This document shows positions 7,400 through 15,025 of a stretch of DNA of 46,137 nt, piece by piece (position 1 is the stretch's first letter; each line of letters begins with the position of its first letter). The position numbers and the translations under genes were made by a program. The stretch is from Betaproteobacteria bacterium (GTDB lineage Bacteria > Pseudomonadota > Gammaproteobacteria > Burkholderiales > Thiobacillaceae): NCBI GenBank assembly GCA_020049415.1, contig JAIFKV010000062.1, positions 1-46,137 on the forward strand, given 5' to 3'. The notes below the pieces were generated by a model that was not told the DNA's origin, made no database searches, and worked only from the letters and a program-made list of their open reading frames with translations.

Positions 7400-8332
7400 A
7401 TGTTGAAGTGGGCCAAACAGCTTGTTTTTGCATTGTTCTGTCTGAGCATCGCATCGGTTCAGGCCGAAGAGTTCGTGCCAAAAGCCGAACGTGTGGTCGA
7501 TAACGTCTATGCCATCGTTGGGCCGCTCGGTCAGCGCAGCGCAGAGAACGATGGTTCCAATGCCAATTTCGGTTTTATCGTCACCGCGCAAGGCGTGATC
7601 CTGATCGATTCCGGCGCCAGCAAATTTGGCGCGCAGAAGATTGCCGGCGCGATTGCCCAGATCACCCCGCAGCCGGTGCGCTGGGTGATCAACACTGGCA
7701 GCCAGGATCACCGTTGGCTGGGCAATGACACTTTCGCCAGCCAGGGCGCGCAGGTTATTGCGCTGAAGCGCACGGCGATGACGCAAGCAGAGTTTGCCGC
7801 CCAGCATCTACAGACCTTGACGCGCTTGCTCGGAGAGCGTCTGGCGGGTACGCAACCCAAGCCCGTCACGACGTTGCTGGAGGGGGACGAAGCCAGCCTG
7901 GAACTGGGAGGCGAAAGCTTGACCCTGCGTTACACCAACGCCCACTTTCCCGGCGATGCCTGGGTCTGGCTACCGAAGCGCAACGTGGTGTTCACCGGCG
8001 ATCTCGTCTATGTCGATCGCATCCTCGGCGTATTGCCTTGGTCCAGCGTGAAAAACGGCCAGAAAGCGTTTCATGCGCTGGAAGCGTTGAACCCGAAATA
8101 CATCGTGCCCGGCCACGGCAGCGTCTGCGATCTAGCCAAGGCAAAACGTGATTCCGGCGATTACGAGGACTTTCTCGCTGACGTCATCGGCAAGGCCGCG
8201 CAAGACATGGAACCGATGGACGCGACGCTGGATAAATACGCCGAACTGCCGCAGTTCAAACATCTATACAACTTTAGCGATTTGCATCGTGCCAACATGA
8301 ACCGGGCGTTTGTCGAGTTTGAGGCGCAATGA
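7400..8332 (+). CDS. Secreted metallo-beta-lactamase-fold protein with degenerate metal site
   Basis: The 310-residue protein begins with a Sec signal peptide that ends near QAEEF (cleavage about residue 22), so it acts outside the cytoplasm. The MBL fold is clear: VILIDSGAS, INTGSQDHRWLGND, NAHFPGD (His181), FTGD (Asp200) and VPGHG (His238). The canonical HxHxDH metal motif is reduced to TGSQDH (residues 99-104), which loses the first two histidines and keeps Asp103 and His104. It resembles the SoxH-like secreted MBL proteins of unknown substrate. It starts 11 bases after the aquaporin gene, in the same direction, so it is probably part of the arsenic operon. Its role there is unknown. Confidence 0.88.
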   Translation: MLKWAKQLVFALFCLSIASVQAEEFVPKAERVVDNVYAIVGPLGQRSAENDGSNANFGFIVTAQGVILIDSGASKFGAQKIAGAIAQITPQPVRWVINTGSQDHRWLGNDTFASQGAQVIALKRTAMTQAEFAAQHLQTLTRLLGERLAGTQPKPVTTLLEGDEASLELGGESLTLRYTNAHFPGDAWVWLPKRNVVFTGDLVYVDRILGVLPWSSVKNGQKAFHALEALNPKYIVPGHGSVCDLAKAKRDSGDYEDFLADVIGKAAQDMEPMDATLDKYAELPQFKHLYNFSDLHRANMNRAFVEFEAQ

Positions 8333-8370
8333 ACTTAGCGACTGTCCATGAATAACCAGGACATTCTGGC

Positions 8371-8465
8371 TGCACGGGTGGGCGCGATGCTGCGTTGCCG
8401 GTTGCTTGAAGGGAATGACCATGCTGCGCAACCGGCGTCTTGCACCGCATCCCACCAGCACCACC
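8371..8465 (+). repeat. Dispersed palindromic repeat, copy A
   Basis: This shares with copies at 12455-12576 and 19582-19690 the start ACATTCTGGCTGC, the core GGGAATGACCATGC (8411-8424) and a tail GCACCGCATCCCACC. Inside, GCCGGTTGC and GCAACCGGC form a stem around the core. It sits between the MBL gene and the arsP gene and contains no gene. Confidence 0.65.
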
Positions 8466-8503
8466 AAAAACGGAACATCGGCAATTTCCGCATCCCTAAT
8501 TGG

Positions 8504-8523
8504 ATTCCCGCCTGAGCGGGAAT
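8504..8523. repeat. dRS3-like 20-mer
   Basis: ATTCCCGCCTGAGCGGGAAT fits exactly the ATTCCC-N8-GGGAAT form of the neisserial dRS3 repeat, which is an integration target for filamentous phage in Neisseria and occurs more widely in proteobacteria. It lies 12 bases before the arsP start codon and could form a short hairpin. Confidence 0.55.
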
Positions 8524-8535
8524 AACGAATAAAAC

Positions 8536-9513
8536 ATGTTCGACGCCCTCGCCACCTTCCTCGTTTTCGACCTTGCCGGTTCTGTTGTTGCCAACATAAC
8601 GCCAGAATCAGCGCTGGGCGCGGCGTTGCATTTCTTTGTCATGGACGTGGTGAAAATCCTCGTTCTGCTCACCACGGTGATCTACCTGATGGGCTGGCTG
8701 CGCGCGCTGTTCACCCCAGAACGGGTGCGCGCGATGATGAAAGGGCGTTCCGGTCCTGGTGCGCGCTTGATGGCGGTCGGTCTGGGCGCGGTGACGCCGT
8801 TCTGTTCCTGTTCGTCGATTCCGTTGTTCATCGGCTTCGTCGAGGCCGGCATTCCATTGGGCGTGACCCTGTCATTCCTGATCGCCAGTCCGATGGTCGA
8901 TCTGGCGGCGATTGCCGTGCTGCTGGGTGTCATTGGCTGGCAAACGACGCTGATCTATGTGCTGACCGGTCTCAGCATCGCCTTTGCCGGCGGCTACATT
9001 CTGCAAGCCTTCAAGCTGGAACGCTGGGTGGAGGACTACGTCTGGAAGATCCGTATGGGCGAAGCACAGATCGAAGCGGAAGAAATCACGCTGCGCGGCC
9101 GCCATGACTACGCCTGGAACGAAGTGCGCCAGATCGTCGGCCGGATCTGGAAGTACGTCATCATCGGCGTTGGTATCGGCGCTTTCATCCACGGCTATGT
9201 ACCTGCCGATTTCGTCGCCCGCATTGCCGGTGATGGCAGCGTGTTGTCGGTGATCGTTGCGGTGCTGGTCGGCGTGCCGATGTATTCCGACGCGGTCGGC
9301 ATTATTCCGGTGGCGGAAGCGCTGCTTGGCAAGGGCGTGCCGCTGGGCACCGTGCTGGCGTTCATGATGGCGGTGATCGCGTTGTCGCTGCCGGAAATGC
9401 TGATTTTGCGCAAAGTGGTGAAATGGCCGCTTTTAGGTCTTTATGCCGCTTATCTCGCTACTGCCTTTGTTTTTGTCGGTGTTTTGTTCAACGCTTTGAG
9501 GACTGTCATATGA
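8536..9513 (+). CDS. arsP: ArsP/YraQ-type permease, probable organoarsenical exporter
   Basis: This 325-residue integral membrane protein of the DUF318/YraQ permease family has about eight membrane segments. It carries the family signatures TPFCSCSSIPLF (about residues 93-104) and SPMVDLAAI in the first half and GVPMYSDAVGIIPV in the second, with a charged cytosolic loop between (residues 170-200). Campylobacter ArsP, of this family, exports trivalent methylated and aromatic arsenicals. Immediate linkage to arsM supports that role here. It has no obvious ribosome site, and the 203 bases before it hold a repeat and a dRS3-like hairpin, so it may have its own promoter. It overlaps the next gene by four bases. 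Confidence 0.85.
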   Translation: MFDALATFLVFDLAGSVVANITPESALGAALHFFVMDVVKILVLLTTVIYLMGWLRALFTPERVRAMMKGRSGPGARLMAVGLGAVTPFCSCSSIPLFIGFVEAGIPLGVTLSFLIASPMVDLAAIAVLLGVIGWQTTLIYVLTGLSIAFAGGYILQAFKLERWVEDYVWKIRMGEAQIEAEEITLRGRHDYAWNEVRQIVGRIWKYVIIGVGIGAFIHGYVPADFVARIAGDGSVLSVIVAVLVGVPMYSDAVGIIPVAEALLGKGVPLGTVLAFMMAVIALSLPEMLILRKVVKWPLLGLYAAYLATAFVFVGVLFNALRTVI

Positions 9514-9860
9514 GTGAATCTAACGCAAGCGCGCCAGCAAATCCGCTTCACCCCTCCATCGTTGCGCTGGTTTCCCTGGCCGCCAACATCGCCTCCAACC
9601 ATCCGAAGCAAGGTCTGTGTCAGGTTGATCGGCTGAAAGACTACGGCGTTTCCAAGGACCAGATCGACAGCGTCATCGAGATTGCTCGCCATATCCGCGA
9701 CGAAGCCGCGCAGGCGCTGGACACGAAATTCGATGAGGCCTATGTGCAGGGTTACGCGCCGGCGAAGCCAAAATTGAAAGTCGATCCGTTCGCAAATATC
9801 GCCGTGGTTGAAGGCGGCGCTTGTTGCACGCCGACCCAATCCGGTCAGTCCTGCTGCTGA
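9510..9860 (+). CDS. Small CMD/AhpD-like protein with C-terminal cysteine pairs
   Basis: The 116-residue protein has a helical part (residues 14-80) resembling a trimmed carboxymuconolactone decarboxylase/AhpD fold; GVSKDQIDSVIEIARHIRDE is the typical second helix. The usual CxxC is missing and only Cys37 remains there. The tail is GGACCTPTQSGQSCC, with vicinal cysteines 105-106 and 115-116 that look suited to binding As(III). The ATG at 9510 overlaps the permease stop by four bases, so this start was preferred to an upstream one at 9423 inside the permease. An As(III) chaperone or sensor role is a guess from position and cysteines. Confidence 0.75.
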   Translation: MSESNASAPANPLHPSIVALVSLAANIASNHPKQGLCQVDRLKDYGVSKDQIDSVIEIARHIRDEAAQALDTKFDEAYVQGYAPAKPKLKVDPFANIAVVEGGACCTPTQSGQSCC

Positions 9861-9869
9861 AAACTGAAT

Positions 9870-9922
9870 ATCGGTGCGCACGGCGCACGCTACTCCTGCC
9901 GAAGTGCGCCGTACGCACCGAT
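9870..9922 (+). promoter_or_regulatory. Strong intercistronic hairpin before arsM
   Basis: ATCGGTGCGCACGGCGCAC (9870-9888) pairs with GTGCGCCGTACGCACCGAT (9904-9922) over 19 bases with a single mismatch and a 15-base loop. No run of T follows, so it is not a standard terminator. It could stabilise or attenuate the transcript between the CMD-like gene and arsM. Confidence 0.6.
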
Positions 9923-9950
9923 TAATTCCATCAAGGAGATCGCTGAAAAC

Positions 9951-10775
9951 ATGCAACCTACCGATCACGACGCCATCCGCCAGCAAGTCCGCACCGCTTA
10001 TGCCGCTGTCGCCAACACCGGCTCTTCCTGTTGCGCCACCGCGCCCGCGCCCGGTGGTAGTTGCTGTGCGCCGACGGATCAATCGGTCGCCGAACTGTTG
10101 TCGCGCGGTATCGGTTACAGCGTTGAAGAGTTGGCTGCGGTGCCGAACGGGGCGAATCTAGGGCTCGGTTGCGGCAATCCGCAAGCGATTGCCGCTTTGC
10201 AAACCGGCGAGACAGTGCTCGACCTGGGCAGTGGCGCCGGCTTCGACGCTTTTCTGGCGGCGCGTCAGGTTGGTCCAACCGGGTTGGTCATCGGTGTCGA
10301 CATGACGCCGGACATGATCAGCAAGGCGCGCGCCAACGCGGTCAAGGGTGCGTTTGCCAATGTCGAATTCCGCCTCGGCGAAATCGAATATCTACCAGTC
10401 GCCGATGCGATGGTGGACGCGATCATCTCCAACTGCGTCATCAATTTGTCGCCGGACAAGGCGCAGGTGTTCCACGAGGCTTTTCGGGTATTGAAACCGG
10501 GCGGCCGCCTGGCAATATCCGACATCGTGCTGACCGCCGAACTGCCGGCCGAGATGCTGGCCGAAGTGGCGCTCTATACCGGCTGCGTGGCGGGCGCGGC
10601 GCAAGTTGCCGACCTGGTGGCGATGCTCGCCGGCGCTGGTTTCAACACTATCCGCATCGCCCCGAAAGACGCCAGCCGTGAATATATCCAGCACTGGGCG
10701 CCCGGCCGCAACATTGAAAACTACATCGCCTCGGCCAATATCGAGGCCGTCAAACCTTTGGAGCAAACCCCATGA
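9951..10775 (+). CDS. arsM: Arsenite S-adenosylmethionine methyltransferase
   Basis: This 274-residue class I methyltransferase has SAM motif I (VLDLGSGAGFDAF, residues 89-101) and GVDMTPDMISKAR. The cysteines expected for ArsM are present: Cys74, Cys162 (SNCVINLS) and Cys212 (TGCVAGA). The last two are 50 residues apart, as in algal ArsM (Cys174/Cys224). Extra vicinal pairs lie near the N-terminus (27-28 and 38-39). It would methylate As(III) to mono-, di- and trimethyl forms in the cytosol. AAGGAG at 9933-9938 supports the start. The neighbouring arsP permease fits export of the products. The stop overlaps the next start by four bases. Confidence 0.95.
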   Translation: MQPTDHDAIRQQVRTAYAAVANTGSSCCATAPAPGGSCCAPTDQSVAELLSRGIGYSVEELAAVPNGANLGLGCGNPQAIAALQTGETVLDLGSGAGFDAFLAARQVGPTGLVIGVDMTPDMISKARANAVKGAFANVEFRLGEIEYLPVADAMVDAIISNCVINLSPDKAQVFHEAFRVLKPGGRLAISDIVLTAELPAEMLAEVALYTGCVAGAAQVADLVAMLAGAGFNTIRIAPKDASREYIQHWAPGRNIENYIASANIEAVKPLEQTP

Positions 10776-11002
10776 AGAACGTCAAAGTCCTCGGCACCGG
10801 TTGCCGCAACTGTGAAACCACCGCCAAACTGATCGAGGAAGTCGCTGCCGCCAAGGGGGCCGCTATCGAACTGGAAAAAGTCACTGACATGGCCGCGATT
10901 CTTGGCTACGGCGTGATGTCGACGCCGGGTGTGGTGATCGATGGCAAGGTGGTGCATGCCGGTGGCGTGCCGGATCGGAAGAAGATCGAAGGCTGGCTGT
11001 AA
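10772..11002 (+). CDS. Small thioredoxin/glutaredoxin-like CxxC protein (TM0996/MTH895 type)
   Basis: The 76-residue protein has the active-site GTGCRNCETT (Cys10-x2-Cys13) and the cis-proline stretch MSTPGVVIDGKVVHAG. This is the compact thioredoxin-like fold frequently encoded beside YraQ/ArsP-type permeases. It may supply electrons to one of the arsenate reductases or keep ArsM cysteines reduced; this is inferred from context. It is the last gene of the arsenic cluster and is coupled to arsM by a four-base overlap. Confidence 0.88.
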   Translation: MKNVKVLGTGCRNCETTAKLIEEVAAAKGAAIELEKVTDMAAILGYGVMSTPGVVIDGKVVHAGGVPDRKKIEGWL

Positions 11003-11029
11003 TCGGTTTATTGCCGGCCGGCCAGCGTG

Positions 11030-11527
11030 CTATTGCCGCATCAATGCCTCGATGCGCGCCAAGGTGTCCGGGGCATCCCATTCAATTGATCCGACCAGGC
11101 CAAAGCGAAGGCGACCTTGTTTGTCGATGATGTAACTGGTGGGGAACACAAATACCTGCCAGGGCTTCAGCGATGAACCTTCTTCGTCGAGCAGAATCGG
11201 GAAGTTGACCGGAACTTGCCGCAAAAACGCCCGCACTTCCTCCGCGCTCTCACCCGCATCCACGCCCAGAATGGCGAATGGCTTGCCCGCAAGTTTCTCC
11301 GCCAGACGATTCATGGAGGGCATTTCCTTGCGACAGGGGGGGCACCAGGTCGCCCAGAAGTTGACCAATACAACCTTGCCACGCAGGTCGGTCAGATTCA
11401 CTTTACCTCCCGTCAAGCCAGGCAGTTCAAGCGCGCTGGCGACATTGCCCGGCAGCGTTTTCAGTTCGGCGGCGTGAAGCGGGCTCAGCAAGCTGGCCAG
11501 TAAAAGGAAAGCGAGTAGGTGTTTCAT
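11030..11527 (-). CDS. TlpA/ResA-like periplasmic thioredoxin
   Basis: The 165-residue protein has a cleavable signal peptide (to about residue 19, PLHAAE), then a thioredoxin fold with WATWCPPCRKEMP as active site (Cys61-x2-Cys64, approximate numbering) and FPTSYIIDKQGRL holding the cis-proline. TlpA/ResA proteins reduce disulfides in the periplasm, often for cytochrome c or copper-site assembly. It converges on the arsenic cluster, with only 27 bases between the two stops, so it is not part of that operon. Confidence 0.9.
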   Translation of the reverse strand: MKHLLAFLLLASLLSPLHAAELKTLPGNVASALELPGLTGGKVNLTDLRGKVVLVNFWATWCPPCRKEMPSMNRLAEKLAGKPFAILGVDAGESAEEVRAFLRQVPVNFPILLDEEGSSLKPWQVFVFPTSYIIDKQGRLRFGLVGSIEWDAPDTLARIEALMRQ

Positions 11528-11676
11528 TTTTTTAAAACCTCAGTGGCTATTGTCATTGTTGTAGGGGGAATTCATTCGCATGATCAAGCGCCCGGATGCG
11601 AACAAATGCGCAGCCGCATAGATGTCGCAAGCGATTGAAATAACACCGCATTCAATCCCAACCGCAGTTGTCGGAT

Positions 11677-12423
11677 TCACGGTTGCGCTTTGTGCAGTAT
11701 GGGTTGCAGGAGTTCGAGGATACGGTCGCCCAAATGCGCACCGGTCGCAATTTCTGCCTCATTGGCATCGCTACGCCGGTAAAAACCATCCCGCATGCCG
11801 GGCAACACAGTCATTTGAACGGTGCTGCCGGCTGCTTCGAGACGGGTTTTCAAGCGATCGCGCCACCAATAACCGGCCGATGCTTTGGGAATCAACATGG
11901 CCAGGTTGAGACATGTGGCATCCACCACCGGCGCATAGTCCGCCTCGTTCCCGGCATCGACTTCGCGATAGAGAAGCGGGAATAGCAGCACCGAGGCGGC
12001 GGGCGTCTTGCCGGATTGCTGCCGCCAGACTTGCGCCGCGCGCAGCAGGAGTTGAGCCGCATGCCCGGAGGCCAGCAAAGTCAGCTCCCGGTCAGGGTAA
12101 CGTTGCTGGATGTGGCTGAGCCAGTTGACCAGGTCGGCGTCCGGCACTTGCGCCAGGCTGGCTGGCAACTGCGGCAAAAAATAGGGGGCGAGCCAGTCCG
12201 CCAAATGCACTTCCACCCCTTTTTCCGCGAGTTGAGCGGCGGCACGCTGTTCCGCCTCAAGCGTGCCGTACTGGCCGGTGAGCCACAGCAGAATCGGACC
12301 TGTCGGCGCGGAATAGCGTTGCACTTCCAATTCCGCGCCAGACGGCAGCGCCAGGTTCTCTACTTGCGCGGCCTGAGCCTGAAATTGCACGCTCAACAGA
12401 AAGATAAACAGGGATCGCCACAT
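11677..12423 (-). CDS. Secreted alpha/beta-hydrolase-like protein
   Basis: The 248-residue protein has a signal peptide (to about residue 18, QAQAAQ). The rest resembles an alpha/beta hydrolase: PILLWLTGQYG suggests the oxyanion-loop strand, ELTLLASGHAAQLLLRAA the nucleophile elbow (Ser in ASGHA), and TVLPGMRDGFY a C-terminal part, but the elbow is not a clean GxSxG and no confident triad could be assigned. The function is unknown. The gap to the tlpA-like gene is about 150 bases, so cotranscription is possible. Confidence 0.65.
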   Translation of the reverse strand: MWRSLFIFLLSVQFQAQAAQVENLALPSGAELEVQRYSAPTGPILLWLTGQYGTLEAEQRAAAQLAEKGVEVHLADWLAPYFLPQLPASLAQVPDADLVNWLSHIQQRYPDRELTLLASGHAAQLLLRAAQVWRQQSGKTPAASVLLFPLLYREVDAGNEADYAPVVDATCLNLAMLIPKASAGYWWRDRLKTRLEAAGSTVQMTVLPGMRDGFYRRSDANEAEIATGAHLGDRILELLQPILHKAQP

Positions 12424-12454
12424 GATGGGCTTCTCAGGAGTCGAGCCAAATCAA

Positions 12455-12576
12455 CTTGGACATTCTGGCTGCGCTGACGACCGCGCTGCGGCGTGACAAA
12501 TGTTTGCCGGGAGTGGCCATGCGACGTGTTCGTCGCCATGCATCGCATTCCGCCAACACGCCCAGCATGGTCCAAG
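12455..12576 (+). repeat. Dispersed palindromic repeat, copy B
   Basis: This copy shows terminal inverted repeats CTTGGAC (12455-12461) and GTCCAAG (12570-12576), extended to CTTGGACATTCTGG against CCAGCATGGTCCAAG with one gap. The core GGGAGTGGCCATGC is at 12509-12522. It occupies half of the gap between two minus-strand genes and encodes nothing. Confidence 0.7.
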
Positions 12577-12670
12577 TCCCGAATTGTCCAAGTTTGATTT
12601 TGCTCGACTCCAAACTGGTTTGGAGACCCGCTTTATACGGTCACCCGCGCGCATCGACAATCAGCCAAAT

Positions 12671-13624
12671 CTACTGGGTTGGGCGGTCCCGCCAGACCAG
12701 CAAGCCCTGACAGTTGAGTTCGACGTCGTTCGCGAGCAGCGCCAGGCAGGTTGCGTCATCCAACGTGCAGCCATGCTCACGCAGGCGAGTCATCAGCAAA
12801 TCGCGCATCGTCTGCTTCAAGGCATCCTGGCGGGCTTCGCCCGTTCCGGGTGCGGCGAGCGTCAGCGAGACGAATGCATCGATCAGGCCATGCAGAACCG
12901 GTGCTAGCGCCGACAGGTTGTCGACGCGGCCGTAATGCGTCAGATACGCGGCTTCGGCGTTGCGCGCGACCAGTCGGTCGATGGATGCATGCAGCGCTTG
13001 CGGTTCGAACTGCACTGGCGTCGTGGTGGGAAAAATAAACGGACGACCCGCAACGTCGAACTCGCGATAGGAAATGCCGAAGGTGTCGCCGGTGAACAGC
13101 GCATTGCTGGTTAGATCGTGGATGCAATAGTGATGCCGCGCATGGCCGGGCGTGTCGATGAATTCCAGGCGGCGACCGTTGAAATCGAGCGTAAAGCCGT
13201 CGTCGGCTTCGATCACCCGCTCGACCGGCGCCGGCACGATTTCGCCATACAAGGCGTTGAACGCAGCTTCGCCATAAACTGCTATCGAGCCTTGCACCAG
13301 TTTGCTCGGGTCGATCAGGTGACGTGCGCCGCGTGGATGCACCACCAGTTTCGCGTTCGGGCAGGCGGCGAGAAAAGCGCCGGCGGCCCCGGCATGGTCC
13401 AGATGCACATGGGTGACGATGACGTAATCCACCGCGTCGGGGGCAACGCCAAGATTGGCCAAAGCGGCCAGTACATGCGGCACGGCGGCGTTGGTGCCGG
13501 TGTCGATGATCGCGGCGCGGCCTTGTTCGACGATCAGATGTACGGCAGCGAGTCCGGGACGGACATATTCGGCATCCAGCGTGACGATGCCGTGCGGGTG
13601 ATGTTGTGCGTTAACAGGGTGCAT
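12671..13624 (-). CDS. Metallo-beta-lactamase-fold hydrolase
   Basis: The 317-residue cytosolic protein has an intact metal site: THVHLDHAG is the HxHxDH motif (about residue 73), TPGHARHHYCIHD supplies the next histidine, FTGDTFG the bridging aspartate, and LTHYGRV the last histidine. The first 210 residues are a complete MBL domain; the remaining helical part is typical of MBL proteins of the flavoprotein/glyoxalase-II-like type with unknown substrate. It is followed 12 bases upstream by the YhdH-like reductase on the same strand, so the two probably form one unit. Confidence 0.88.
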   Translation of the reverse strand: MHPVNAQHHPHGIVTLDAEYVRPGLAAVHLIVEQGRAAIIDTGTNAAVPHVLAALANLGVAPDAVDYVIVTHVHLDHAGAAGAFLAACPNAKLVVHPRGARHLIDPSKLVQGSIAVYGEAAFNALYGEIVPAPVERVIEADDGFTLDFNGRRLEFIDTPGHARHHYCIHDLTSNALFTGDTFGISYREFDVAGRPFIFPTTTPVQFEPQALHASIDRLVARNAEAAYLTHYGRVDNLSALAPVLHGLIDAFVSLTLAAPGTGEARQDALKQTMRDLLMTRLREHGCTLDDATCLALLANDVELNCQGLLVWRDRPTQ

Positions 13625-13636
13625 GGCGGTTATTTT

Positions 13637-14614
13637 TCAAATATTGAGATCGACAAGGTAGCGTCCGGTAAGTTGTCCGGCGAGCATTTTTTCAGCGGCG
13701 GGAACCGCTTCGGCCAAGCTGATCTCATGCACGATGCCCGCCAATGCGTTCAACTCCAGGCCGCTGGCCAGGCGCGCCCAGGCGGATTGCCGGCGCGCCG
13801 GGCTGGCATAGACCGAATCGATGCCGTACAACGTGATGCCGCGCAAAATGAACGGCGCGACGCTGGCCGGGAAATCCATGCCCATCGCCAGACCGCAAGC
13901 GGCCACCGCGCCGTTTCGCTTCACCTGCGCGCAGGCATTGACCAGCGCCTGGCTGCCGAGCGCATCGACGACGCCGGCGAAGCGCTCTTTCTGCAACGCT
14001 TTGCCGGGGGCGGTCAGTTCGGCGCGATCCTGCACCGTAGCCGCACCCAGGTTTTTCAAATAGGCGTGATCCGCTGTTTTGCCGGTCAACGCATGCACCT
14101 CAAAACCGGCGCGGGCCAACAGCATCAGTGCGATGGAACCAACGCCGCCGGTGGCGCCGGTGACCAGAATCGGGCCGTCGCTCGGCGTCAATCCATGCCG
14201 CTGCAAAGCCAGCACACACAGTGCCGCCGTATAGCCGGCGGTGCCGATGGCGGCGGCATCGCGCGGGGTTAGCGATGCCGGCAACTTCACCAGCCAGTCG
14301 CCGGGCGCGCGGGTACGTTGCGCCAGCCCGCCCCAGCGCGTTTCGCCCAGCCCCCAACCGTTCAGCACCACAGCGTCGCCGGCCTGAAAATCAGGGTGAG
14401 TCGAACTTTCCACCACGCCGGTCGCGTCGATGCCCGCCACCATCGGCCAGGTGCGCACGATCGGGCTTTTGTTGCACAGCGCCAACGCGTCTTTGTAGTT
14501 GAGCGTCGAGTGGTCGATACGCAGTTCGACATCGCCTTCAGGCAAGTCTTCGAGTTCGGCGACCCGGACAGAAAACTCGGGGGTGTTGGTAAGGTAGAGG
14601 GCGCGGTAGGTCAT
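13637..14614 (-). CDS. YhdH/AcuI-type NADPH-dependent alkene (acrylyl-CoA) reductase
   Basis: The 325-residue medium-chain dehydrogenase/reductase lacks the zinc ligands of alcohol dehydrogenases. Its family signatures are STLNYKDALAL, PMVAGIDATGVV, GTAGYTAALCVLAL and the nucleotide-binding GATGGVGSIALMLL. YhdH/AcuI proteins reduce acryloyl-CoA and related enoyl compounds with NADPH, protecting against reactive acrylyl intermediates. The ATG at 14614 was chosen because family members start at the MTYRALYL-like sequence; the frame is open 22 residues further but those look unrelated. A neighbouring MBL thioesterase-like protein would fit acyl-CoA metabolism (inference). Confidence 0.9.
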   Translation of the reverse strand: MTYRALYLTNTPEFSVRVAELEDLPEGDVELRIDHSTLNYKDALALCNKSPIVRTWPMVAGIDATGVVESSTHPDFQAGDAVVLNGWGLGETRWGGLAQRTRAPGDWLVKLPASLTPRDAAAIGTAGYTAALCVLALQRHGLTPSDGPILVTGATGGVGSIALMLLARAGFEVHALTGKTADHAYLKNLGAATVQDRAELTAPGKALQKERFAGVVDALGSQALVNACAQVKRNGAVAACGLAMGMDFPASVAPFILRGITLYGIDSVYASPARRQSAWARLASGLELNALAGIVHEISLAEAVPAAEKMLAGQLTGRYLVDLNI

Positions 14615-14890
14615 GTTTGGTCGAGCTGAATCGTTGGGAGGTCTCGCCTGAAGAACGGCTTCATCAGAAGCTGACTGCATAACGAATCGGACGGCATAAC
14701 GGCCTCCTGTTCGAGGGTCATGCGATCGGGGTCAAGTGCATTTTGCAAATTCAATGCGGGCGGTTTACTGACTCAATTTGTACCGACAGGCTCCTGGTAC
14801 TGCGAGGCAGGCTTGGATAGCTTCAGTAGGAACATTCCCTGCGCTTGTTGAAAGGACATAACCTTCTGCGGAAATTCAAGGGGAGCAGAA

Positions 14891-14989
14891 ATGCACTTGA
14901 ACACAAAAATGGTGCTGTGTTGCGCCCTTTTTGTAATGATATCGGCTGCTGCGCTGGTCGGCGCATTGATCGGAAACATTAGTTGTTAG
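14891..14989 (+). CDS. Possible 32-residue single-helix membrane peptide
   Basis: A short frame with ATG at 14891 and TAG at 14987 follows a purine-rich site (AAGGGGAGC) at good distance. It encodes a basic start and one hydrophobic helix (MVLCCALFVMISAAALVGAL) ending in a cysteine. It could be a small membrane protein or lipoprotein-like peptide. It lies just before the DUF3617 gene in the same direction. There is no family evidence and random occurrence is possible. Confidence 0.35.
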   Translation: MHLNTKMVLCCALFVMISAAALVGALIGNISC

Positions 14990-15025
14990 GCACCTTTACC
15001 TTTACCAAACTAGGAGGCTACTTCC

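Noticed and set aside
12609..12624. Short palindrome TCCAAACTGGTTTGGA as an operator
   Set aside because: Placed downstream of a minus-strand stop codon and away from any start; too short to interpret without a known regulator.
13118..14272. 384-codon plus-strand frame opposite the MBL and YhdH-like genes
   Set aside because: Both minus-strand proteins have full family motifs; the plus-strand frame spans the gap between them and is compositionally artificial.
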